DNA from: Physcocola sp002396385
GTDB taxonomy: Bacteria; Bacteroidota; Bacteroidia; Bacteroidales; Paludibacteraceae
Assembly: GCA_946535435.1 (NCBI GenBank)
Contig: CAMNDM010000009.1
Span: 1-64,000, forward strand
Direction of reading: 5' to 3'
Length of the DNA: 64,000 nucleotides
In this document: positions 15,465-22,702 of the stretch, one piece after another
Layout of the letters: each line of letters starts with the position of its first letter
How positions within the stretch are numbered: the stretch's first letter is position 1
Notes under the pieces: generated by a model
Told to the model about the DNA's origin: nothing
The model's input: only the letters and a program-made list of their open reading frames with translations
Database searches by the model: none
Position numbers and translations under genes: made by a program

Positions 15465-16520
15465 ATGGATAGTTATTATGTCGACCGTGGGAAAAAGGTA
15501 TACGGTCCGTATACTGCCCAGCGTCTTGCCGAATTGGTGAAGATTGGGCAATTGTTGAAACAAGACCATGTGGTGGAAGAGGGTGGCGCTGCAGCTGCTT
15601 CGCTTATGGATAGGAAACTGTCGGTTGGCGATGTGTTGAAAGCTCACAACTTGAAGGTGACTCCTGAAAATGAGGGGTCGTTTATCGAACAGCTCCGGAA
15701 TGTGGGGTCGCGTATCTGGTTCAGTAACGACATGTTCAAGTGGTCGGAGATCCGGAAAGACACAAGGCTCCTTTTGTTGGGTATGATAGGCCTTGCCCCA
15801 TTGGTGGCGATGCACATTCTGCCCGATATTGATGTGGTGACTTTTTATGCTGTTGCCCTCTATTTCTCCTGCATCTGGGGCGTCTTTTTTTTCTATATGT
15901 TTAAAACAAAGCAGGTGGACTTGAAACTGACTGCCAGCCTCTTCTTTGCAGTGCAAATCCTTATGTTCTTTGTGTGGGGGCTGGGTCTCAACAAGTTGAA
16001 TATCTTCTATGCCTTGCTCGGAAATGATGGCTTTTTGTCAAATAGTCTGGGCTATGTGTTGGGCGTGGGTGTAACCGAGGAACTGGTAAAGGCGGTCCCG
16101 CTGATTCTTGTCGCAAATCGTTCGAAAACGCCCCTTGTTCCTCAAACCATGGTTTTTTATGGCGTGATGTGCGGTATCGGTTTTGGAATTTACGAGGGGG
16201 TGGAGTATCAGATGGAGGTGAACCGGCAGTTAGACTACAACAGCTCGTTCTTTATGAATATCGCAAGGCTTACCAGTTTGCCGTTCTTCCATTCCATGTG
16301 TAGCGGATTGGCTGGTTATTTCATCTCGTTCGCGGTGTTGAAACCCCGTTACCGGCAAATCCTCTACTTTATTGCCATTGCTATGCCGGCTTTGTTACAC
16401 GGACTGTACGATACTTTTGCCGATTCAATCCTTTCCTTGTTCTTTGGCTTTGCTGTGGTTGTTTTGCTTAACTTTTATGTAAATAACGACAAAGCGGTTC
16501 AATCGGCTTTGAACGAATAA
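15465..16520 (+). CDS. PrsW-family intramembrane metalloprotease with N-terminal GYF_2 domain
   Basis: 351 residues. Residues about 3-45 (YYVDRGKKVYGPYTAQRLAE) form a GYF_2/DUF4339-type domain. Then come about eight hydrophobic segments carrying the PrsW/CPBP-like catalytic motifs GVTEELVKAVPL (paired Glu), GFGIYEGVEY, FFHSMCSGLAGY and PALLHGLYD (metal His). Family members cut membrane proteins such as anti-sigma factors within the bilayer. The frame opens 15 bases upstream only at a TTG inside the terminator tail, so ATG 15465 is used. No promoter box was found between the preceding terminator and the ATG, so expression may depend on read-through. Confidence 0.88.
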   Translation: MDSYYVDRGKKVYGPYTAQRLAELVKIGQLLKQDHVVEEGGAAAASLMDRKLSVGDVLKAHNLKVTPENEGSFIEQLRNVGSRIWFSNDMFKWSEIRKDTRLLLLGMIGLAPLVAMHILPDIDVVTFYAVALYFSCIWGVFFFYMFKTKQVDLKLTASLFFAVQILMFFVWGLGLNKLNIFYALLGNDGFLSNSLGYVLGVGVTEELVKAVPLILVANRSKTPLVPQTMVFYGVMCGIGFGIYEGVEYQMEVNRQLDYNSSFFMNIARLTSLPFFHSMCSGLAGYFISFAVLKPRYRQILYFIAIAMPALLHGLYDTFADSILSLFFGFAVVVLLNFYVNNDKAVQSALNE

Positions 16521-16660
16521 GACTATGGAAGTGATAAAGCTGTGGTGAACTCCTATGTTAGAAGGCAGGTATTAAATTGAAGAATTGTGGGTTATATTGC
16601 GTACTTTGAAGTATTCAAAAATCTGTTGCTATAGCGCAACAAAAATCCAGTATATAGCGA

Positions 16661-16702
16661 AAGAGGGTGAGTAGTTTACGGCTACTCACCCTCTTCGTTT
16701 TA
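16661..16702 (+). terminator. Terminator of the PrsW-like gene, possibly bidirectional
   Basis: Perfect 14-base stem AAGAGGGTGAGTAG/CTACTCACCCTCTT with a seven-base loop, then CGTTTTAT on the plus strand. Convergent genes end on both sides. Confidence 0.75.
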
Positions 16703-16719
16703 TAAGGTCCAATGTACCT

Positions 16720-19326
16720 TTATCTGATAAGTATTTTCTTGTTATTGACAACGTAGATGCCCGGTTTCAGCGGTAGACTGAAAGTTTCTCCTTCTGCCAT
16801 TGCACGGTGTGTTATAACGGTGCCGGTAATAGAGGCAATAGTCAACTGGGTTTTCTCCCTTGCGTAGGCTGTCAGTGTCTGACCGTTAATTCCAATGCAG
16901 AGAGCCTCGGCTGAGTTGGTCAGCACTGTTGAGGTTTCGGTGCGGCGCGCCACATCGGTAAATATGTAGGTATCGTTAAAATATACGTTGATGTTGAAAC
17001 TGTCGGCCGGAGTGGCAATTGCGTAGTTGTAGATGCCCACGTCCTGCTTATCTATCCAAAGTTGGGTATTCAATACTTCTTCCTCGACCCCGCTCCCGAT
17101 TTTGCTCATAGTGACCGTAAGGTAGACTATGTCTAATATATAGGGCCTGTAGTTGGTGACGACCACATACCCTTTCAGAGTGTCGCCAACGTTGCCGTAC
17201 TCTGTATATATGTTGTAAAGGTTGATGCCCTCATTCGCGTACTTATGGTAGAGTTTGCCAGTGATAAAATGGTTGTTCTGCTCGTCCGATACTATATAAT
17301 AGGTGATTATCAGACTTTTATCTACGCTGAAGTGTAAGGTCGTCGAAGCTCCGGGTTTAATGAATACCGATTGACGGTTCGCACTATAGCCATCGTTGTC
17401 GATAAGTGTAGTCTCTATTGTCCCGCTGTAGACGGCTTCTCCGGTGTTCGTTAGAAACACAGTGCACACTACGTCACCGTTGGCGATGGTGTCTAGTTTC
17501 AGAGATCCTTTCAGACAGTAGTTCTTGTTCCCCTTATAGAGGACTCCTTCTTTAATTATGTTGTTGTTCTGGTCTATAAGCCAGTAGTAGGTGGTGTCGC
17601 TCTTTGCCGTAAAGGTTGCCTCCATTGTATTTGTGTTGCCGGCTTCTACGGTAACGGCAGACGCATAGGAGTATTCCTCGGGCAACTTGTTCTTAGAACT
17701 GGTCATCAGGTAGATGTCGCCATAGTATTCTTTGTCGCCGTCGTTTTTCAGGTCAACAACAATGTATGATGAATTTCCAACATTGTTATAGTCGGTATGT
17801 GTCAGTTCGGCACTCAACTTATATTCGCTGTCAACCACAACTTTACCATTCTCTAGCGTAAAGGTGACAGACACGTTGTTGAAGCCCTCGCATGGAGTCC
17901 AATTCTTGCCGTCGGTGCTTTCTATAAGTCCTACTTTGTATTTCTTCCCTTCCTTGAAATAAGAGGTGTTAAGCGGATTGGCTTTCACATGCACATATTT
18001 CATAGCGCCATCTAACATCGTGTTGATTTCGGTGTTCAGTTTTACCACGTTCCCGTTCTCGTCAACGTAGCCCGATGCTAAATAAACTTTCGTGTCGGTG
18101 GTGTAGGGGTTGACATAGGTGTAGAGTAGTTGGTGGGTGCCGTCTATAACCTGGTATTTCACGTCAATTGAAATCACGTTGGTTGATGTGCGTGCGTCGG
18201 TCTTGTTGTTGTCGGGTGCTATGCCGATTATGATGGCGTCGTCTTTTGTGTACCCGTCGCCCGACGAGCTTGCGCCAACCATGGTTGTAGTATTGGGGTT
18301 CAAGATAGTCAGGTCGTAGTAACCGTTATATTCACCGTCCCAACCCCAGTTGATGTGGAACAAACCGTCGTTGTCAAGTCCATCACAAACGAAGCGGTGC
18401 CCACTCTTCATGGTCGAACCCGAGAACATGACCGGTCTTCTTTCTTTAAGTTCGTTGTAGATCAGGTCGTACCACTCTTCCAGTGTGAACGATGAACGGT
18501 AGGCAATTCTTATGAGGTCGGCATCGTAGCCGAAATAGTTGGGGAGTTCTAAAACTCCTGAAACGTTCGAGGCCGACTGGTCTTCCATAAAATCAGTCCT
18601 TATTGACCGGCTCACTGCCTTGAACAGGCAAGCAACGGCTTCGGCGTTTGTTTTGCTGTAGCCGTCGGTGTACGATTCGAGTATGTTGCCCCAGTCAAAT
18701 TTCGTATTTTGGGCCACGTATGGTATCGACAATCTTTCGGTGCTGGTGAAATAGCCTGGAATGGCTGCTTTTGTGGCCGATGGATATTTGTAGTACATCA
18801 TTATTTGGGCGATAGCGGTGGCTACGCACCCGGTAGGGGAGTTTTGTTCTCCTATAGTCGGACACTCATCGTTGTAAGGCGATAATTGTCCCCATCTGAT
18901 TCCTCCCAGTAGGGGTTCAATGGCGCAGCCTGTCAGTTTCGAAAGTTTCAAACCGTTGGCATCGGCTTGTTTCTTCCGTTTCAATTGCAGGTGTTGCAGG
19001 TTGCTGTAGTAGGTTTCAAGAAATTCGTTCAGGTGCCTGGCTTGTTTTTGCGTGAGCTGCTGTTTGTTGTTATAGGCCAGCAGTGCGGGTGTCTCCTCTT
19101 TTGCAGAAACAACAGCGTAGCCCCCGTCTGTCCCTTCAAAAGTGTAGTAAAGGGTGTCGGTACCGTTGGTCTTGACTGCAGAAAGTGTTAGTCCTTGAAC
19201 GTTGGCCAGTTTTTTCGTGGCTATAGTGTATGCCTCGGTTGCTGTGCGGTTGGCTGTTGCTGTGCTGCTTGTACAAATAAGGCAGAAGATGGCCGCAGAT
19301 ATAAGTGTCGGCTTTTTCATATGCAA
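16720..19326 (-). CDS. C10 (streptopain-like) cysteine peptidase, secreted, T9SS-type tail
   Basis: 868 residues. Signal peptide (about 1-25), a SpeB-like inhibitory propeptide (about 28-130), then the papain-fold C10 domain with catalytic Cys167 in SPTGCVATAIAQIM, His310 in SGHRFVCDG and the NWGWDG loop. The remaining 480 residues are beta-rich, Ig-like, closing with a region like T9SS sorting domains (SITGTVITHRAMAEGE, LKPGIYVVNNKKILIR). This predicts a zymogen exported through the Sec and T9SS route to the cell surface. ATG codons at 19326 and 19320 are both possible. The gene is monocistronic with its own -7 box. Unlike its paralogue at 43103, it has one peptidase domain. Confidence 0.9.
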   Translation of the reverse strand: MHMKKPTLISAAIFCLICTSSTATANRTATEAYTIATKKLANVQGLTLSAVKTNGTDTLYYTFEGTDGGYAVVSAKEETPALLAYNNKQQLTQKQARHLNEFLETYYSNLQHLQLKRKKQADANGLKLSKLTGCAIEPLLGGIRWGQLSPYNDECPTIGEQNSPTGCVATAIAQIMMYYKYPSATKAAIPGYFTSTERLSIPYVAQNTKFDWGNILESYTDGYSKTNAEAVACLFKAVSRSIRTDFMEDQSASNVSGVLELPNYFGYDADLIRIAYRSSFTLEEWYDLIYNELKERRPVMFSGSTMKSGHRFVCDGLDNDGLFHINWGWDGEYNGYYDLTILNPNTTTMVGASSSGDGYTKDDAIIIGIAPDNNKTDARTSTNVISIDVKYQVIDGTHQLLYTYVNPYTTDTKVYLASGYVDENGNVVKLNTEINTMLDGAMKYVHVKANPLNTSYFKEGKKYKVGLIESTDGKNWTPCEGFNNVSVTFTLENGKVVVDSEYKLSAELTHTDYNNVGNSSYIVVDLKNDGDKEYYGDIYLMTSSKNKLPEEYSYASAVTVEAGNTNTMEATFTAKSDTTYYWLIDQNNNIIKEGVLYKGNKNYCLKGSLKLDTIANGDVVCTVFLTNTGEAVYSGTIETTLIDNDGYSANRQSVFIKPGASTTLHFSVDKSLIITYYIVSDEQNNHFITGKLYHKYANEGINLYNIYTEYGNVGDTLKGYVVVTNYRPYILDIVYLTVTMSKIGSGVEEEVLNTQLWIDKQDVGIYNYAIATPADSFNINVYFNDTYIFTDVARRTETSTVLTNSAEALCIGINGQTLTAYAREKTQLTIASITGTVITHRAMAEGETFSLPLKPGIYVVNNKKILIR

Positions 19327-19353
19327 TCCTATTTATGTTTATGTTGAGTATAG

Positions 19354-19361
19354 CAAATATA
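19354..19361 (-). promoter_or_regulatory. -7 promoter box of the first C10 peptidase
   Basis: TATATTTG on the minus strand, 28 bases before the first ATG. No clear -33 box. Confidence 0.55.
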
Positions 19362-19446
19362 ATAAAAACGTTCAGATTTCCATTTTTTTATGTGCTGATT
19401 TCTCTTCTGTGTCGAATATCCGGATGCTTTGATGGTGTTTTTGATA

Positions 19447-19481
19447 GAAAAAAGCGCCCCTTTGGGTAAGGGACGCTTTGA
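19447..19481 (-). terminator. Terminator of the LysR-transporter operon
   Basis: Minus-strand stem AAGCG-T-CCCTT / AAGGG-G-CGCTT, four-base loop, then a run of Ts. Confidence 0.88.
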
Positions 19482-19504
19482 AAAACTAAATATCAAGTAA
19501 TCGG

Positions 19505-21184
19505 TTAAAATGAGGTCAGAACCAAGATTTGTGCCGAAACAACCCGCAGGAACATGCTGAGCGGGTAGACGGTAGAGTAGGCTACCGATGCCTGGTCGGT
19601 GCTGCAGATGCTGTTGCTGTAGGCGAGTGCTGGCGGGTCGGTCAGTGCTCCCGATATCATGCCGGCCAGTTGGAAGTAGTTGACTTTGAAGATGAAGTGC
19701 CCGATTAGTCCCACTGTTATAATTGGAACTACCGTCATTACGAATCCGTAGAGTATCCAGCGGTAACCGCCATTCAACACGGTGTCTACAAATCCTTCTC
19801 CGGCTCCTATCCCCACTGCTGCAAGAAACAGGGTTATACCTATCTGGCGCATTAGCAGATTGGCAGACGAGGTGGTGTAGGTTACCAGTTTGAACTTTGT
19901 GCCGAATTTTGAGACCAGAATCGAAACAATCAGCGGACCACCTGCCAGTCCCAGTTTGACAGGTACGGACATGCCTGGAATGAAAAAGGGAATGGAACCT
20001 AACAACACGCCTAACGCTATTCCGAGGAAGACGGACATCAAGTTCGGCTCGTCGAGTTTCTTGACCGAATCGCCTACCTTCTGCTGTACTACCTTTACGT
20101 GTGCGGCTTCGCCTACTACCGTTAGCCGGTCGCCCAATTGTAGCACCAGCCTCGGGTCTGCCATAAGGTCGACACCGGCACGTTTGATTCTCGATATGTG
20201 GACGTTGTATTTGGTTCTGAGGGCCAGTTTTCCGAGAGCCGTTCCGTTAATATCCGGATTTGTTACCACTATCCTTTCGCAAACCAGGGTGTTTTTGTCC
20301 ATCCTATCCCACTCCTTAGTCTCCATTCCTTCAATCTTTCTGCCAATAATGGCCTCAAAGTAGGGCGTTTCTTCTGGCGACAAAACAACGAACAGTTTGT
20401 CGCCTTTGGCAACTTTTGTGTGTTCGTCGGCCAGTTCTATTTTGTTGTCGCAGGTGTGCTGTATGCGTGTAATGATGGCTTTTCTTCCCACAATGCGCTG
20501 TATCTCTCCCACAGTCTTGTCGTAAATGCCGCTATTCTGGGCTTCGAAGGTGATGGCTGTAACGGGCTCGTTACCGGCATTTGAGGGGTTTTGTAGCTTT
20601 CTGTTCTCTTCTTCCAGATTGATTCTGAAAATGTAACGGAATGCGACAATCGAGCCGATGATTCCGACCACCCCCAACGGATAGGCAACGGCGTAACCGC
20701 TGGCGAAGTTCGGATTGCTGACTCCGTTTGTCATATCGCTGAATGTTTGCTGGGCTGCTCCCAGTCCGGGTGTGTTGGTTACCGCACCGTAAAGAACTCC
20801 AATCATAGCGAAAGGGTCTTCGTTGGTAATAAGACCGACCAGAAGGCAGGTGGCGCCTGCCAGCAAAATGGTGGCTGCCGCTAGACCGTTGAGTGTGAGG
20901 CCGCCGCTCTTGAACGATTCGAAGAAGCCGGGACCCACCTGTATGCCTATTGAGTAAATGAACAAGATGAGGCCGAATTCTTTGACAAAATGACTGGTCG
21001 TGGCGTCAAGTACCAATCCGAAGTGTCCGAATACGATGCCTACAAACAGAATCCATGTTACTCCTATTGAAATGCCGCCTATCTTAATCCTGCTTAAATA
21101 CAGCCCGATGGCTATAACTAATGCTACCAGTACTAGGGAGTGTGCCACACTTGGCGTGAAAAGTAGGTTCTCTATCCAACTCAT
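19505..21184 (-). CDS. AspT/YidE-type putative transporter with two RCK_C domains
   Basis: 559 residues. Two membrane halves, each of about five segments (10-180 and 385-559), carry the duplicated AspT-YidE-YbjL permease motifs GAVTNTPGLGAAQQ and GALTDPPALAYSNS. Between them lie two soluble TrkA-C/RCK_C modules (about 210-370: YDKTVGEIQRIVGRKAIITRI, and GDRLTVVGEA). The prototype exchanges aspartate for alanine, but many members have no known substrate. It is 12 bases downstream of a LysR gene on the same strand, so the two are almost certainly co-transcribed and the regulator may control uptake or export by this protein. Confidence 0.88.
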   Translation of the reverse strand: MSWIENLLFTPSVAHSLVLVALVIAIGLYLSRIKIGGISIGVTWILFVGIVFGHFGLVLDATTSHFVKEFGLILFIYSIGIQVGPGFFESFKSGGLTLNGLAAATILLAGATCLLVGLITNEDPFAMIGVLYGAVTNTPGLGAAQQTFSDMTNGVSNPNFASGYAVAYPLGVVGIIGSIVAFRYIFRINLEEENRKLQNPSNAGNEPVTAITFEAQNSGIYDKTVGEIQRIVGRKAIITRIQHTCDNKIELADEHTKVAKGDKLFVVLSPEETPYFEAIIGRKIEGMETKEWDRMDKNTLVCERIVVTNPDINGTALGKLALRTKYNVHISRIKRAGVDLMADPRLVLQLGDRLTVVGEAAHVKVVQQKVGDSVKKLDEPNLMSVFLGIALGVLLGSIPFFIPGMSVPVKLGLAGGPLIVSILVSKFGTKFKLVTYTTSSANLLMRQIGITLFLAAVGIGAGEGFVDTVLNGGYRWILYGFVMTVVPIITVGLIGHFIFKVNYFQLAGMISGALTDPPALAYSNSICSTDQASVAYSTVYPLSMFLRVVSAQILVLTSF

Positions 21185-21196
21185 ACAGTTCTTTCC

Positions 21197-22105
21197 TTAT
21201 TTAAACCAATTGTCTATCTTGTTCTTGATGAAGATCTTGTCCGACAGTATTTTTACAAATTCTTTCACCGCTTCTTTCCTGTAGTCTTCTTTCAAAAGTT
21301 GGCACGACCCTTCCATCCGGCTTCCCTCTTCGTCAATCGGAATGGCGACAAGGTCGCTTTCTGCCTCTACGGCTGCGCCAGACAACACGGTAAGGAACAT
21401 ACCTTTCCTAACCAGGCGGAGTAGCGGTGAAACTAAGTTTAACTCGGTCCTGACATCTAAACGGATGTCTTTCCCTGCCAGCAGATTGTCGAGTACCTTG
21501 CGTGCGCGCAGTCCTTTGGCAGGCATCGCTAACGGGTACTCCGACAGCTCGTTCAATGTTATGCTGTTTTTCTTTGCCAATGCGTGCGTCTTGGGTACAA
21601 TCACCGACAAGTGGTCTTCGAAAAGCGTGTGCGACTGCACTTGCGGATAGTCGGCCAGCGAAGGTCTGTACGACAGGACAAAGTCTACTTCGCGCTTGAT
21701 GAGCATCTGCATCAGTTCGCTCATGGTCTTGTAGTAGATGTTGACTTTTATGCCGGGGTAGGTCCTGCAGAAAGTTTCTAGTGCTTCTGTCATCACCAGG
21801 CTGAACGAATGGGTCACTCCTATGTTTAGTGTTCCGCACCGCATTTCCAGCAAGTCGTTCATATGGGCGATGCAGTTGTCGGCGTTTTGCAACGTTTTCA
21901 GCGCATGCGGCAATAGTTCCTTCCCGGCTTGGGTAAGCGATATTTCGTGGGTGTTGCGGTGGAAAAGGGTGACGTTCAACTCCTCTTCCAGTTGCTTTAT
22001 ATATTGCGAGAAAGAACTCTGGTTCACGCAAAGCGTTTTGGCTGCTTCACTGAAATTCAGTAACTCCGCCGCTTTTACAAATGCTTTTAGTTGTCTTAGT
22101 TCCAT
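21197..22105 (-). CDS. LysR-family transcriptional regulator
   Basis: 302 residues from ATG 22105 (MELRQLKAFVKAAELL, the standard LysR start); an upstream GTG at 22123 falls in the promoter start region. The helix-turn-helix is at about 15-60 (LNFSEAAKTLCVNQ); a substrate-binding domain follows from about 85. The C-terminus is lysine-rich. It is first in an operon with the transporter and diverges from a tiny membrane-protein gene whose promoter lies about 190 bases away, the usual geometry for a LysR target. The effector is unknown. Confidence 0.92.
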   Translation of the reverse strand: MELRQLKAFVKAAELLNFSEAAKTLCVNQSSFSQYIKQLEEELNVTLFHRNTHEISLTQAGKELLPHALKTLQNADNCIAHMNDLLEMRCGTLNIGVTHSFSLVMTEALETFCRTYPGIKVNIYYKTMSELMQMLIKREVDFVLSYRPSLADYPQVQSHTLFEDHLSVIVPKTHALAKKNSITLNELSEYPLAMPAKGLRARKVLDNLLAGKDIRLDVRTELNLVSPLLRLVRKGMFLTVLSGAAVEAESDLVAIPIDEEGSRMEGSCQLLKEDYRKEAVKEFVKILSDKIFIKNKIDNWFK

Positions 22106-22127
22106 AATATAGTTGATGTTCACAACG

Positions 22128-22135
22128 CAAATATA
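22128..22135 (-). promoter_or_regulatory. -7 promoter box of the LysR-transporter operon
   Basis: TATATTTG on the minus strand, 22 bases before ATG 22105. The leader is very short. Confidence 0.6.
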
Positions 22136-22289
22136 CGGTTTGCGAATGGCTTGGAATAGTTTTTATTAGTGTAAGTTTTATATACGGTATTCGTTTTTTG
22201 CATATACCAGCCGTCTTGCTTTCCGTTTTTTGTGCTCGTTGTTATCGGATTTTGCTCATATAGCTATCGTAACAAACACTAACAAACGG

Positions 22290-22320
22290 TTGGCAGGAGA
22301 GTGGACGCTATCTAACTTTG
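22290..22320 (+). promoter_or_regulatory. Promoter of the tiny membrane protein transcript
   Basis: TTGG (22290-22293), 19-base spacer, TAACTTTG (22313-22320). Predicted start near 22327. Confidence 0.72.
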
Positions 22321-22342
22321 CATCGCAAGCAAAGGAAAACGG

Positions 22343-22408
22343 ATGCAAGAATCCGTAACCGCCTTGCACCGAAACAGAGTGTTTAACAACAAAAATATAG
22401 TATTATGA
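22343..22408 (+). CDS. Possible 21-residue upstream open reading frame
   Basis: ATG 22343 to TGA 22408, with the stop overlapping the start of the next tiny frame (ATGA). The product is polar and Asn-rich. Its ATG lies in a hairpin (ACGGAT/ATCCGT, 22339-22356). Overlap suggests translational coupling, but the frame is short enough to arise by chance. Confidence 0.35.
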   Translation: MQESVTALHRNRVFNNKNIVL

Positions 22409-22479
22409 CATTAGCTTTTATTTTCGCAGCATTGTTTATTTTCGCCGCTTACTACAAAATTGTACGTATTAAGAAGTAA
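22405..22479 (+). CDS. Tiny single-pass membrane protein, 24 residues
   Basis: An uninterrupted 24-codon frame: a hydrophobic helix (LAFIFAALFIFAAYY) followed by a basic tail (KIVRIKK), a textbook small membrane protein with its C-terminus predicted on the cytoplasmic side. It has a good two-box promoter, a structured leader of about 80 bases and a strong terminator 32 bases after the stop, so this transcript seems to exist to make it, with or without the upstream frame. It lies divergent to the LysR gene. No family was recognised; small partners of transporters or oxidases are of this kind. Confidence 0.6.
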   Translation: MTLAFIFAALFIFAAYYKIVRIKK

Positions 22480-22510
22480 TTGCTTCTTTTTGGTGGACGA
22501 ATATGCGCAT

Positions 22511-22552
22511 ACACCCCGGTAGGTATTTCCTGCCGGGGTGTCGTGTTTATTT
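22511..22552 (+). terminator. Terminator of the tiny membrane protein transcript
   Basis: ACACCCCGGTAGG/CCTGCCGGGGTGT stem (one G-T pair), five-base loop, then CGTGTTTATTTC. Confidence 0.85.
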
Positions 22553-22611
22553 CAGGGTGTTGTGCTTTTTATTTCAATTTTCGGTCCGACTGTTGTTTTT
22601 TTAGCGCAGAA

Positions 22612-22643
22612 TTGTTTCTAACGAATTGTTTTTTATATGTTTG
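22612..22643 (+). promoter_or_regulatory. Promoter of the GH5 cellulase gene
   Basis: TTGT (22612-22615), 20-base spacer, TATGTTTG (22636-22643). Confidence 0.6.
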
Positions 22644-22702
22644 TACTGTTGATGTTGTTGCATCTCTATTCAGCATAACACGAAATTAAACACAATATAC
22701 GT

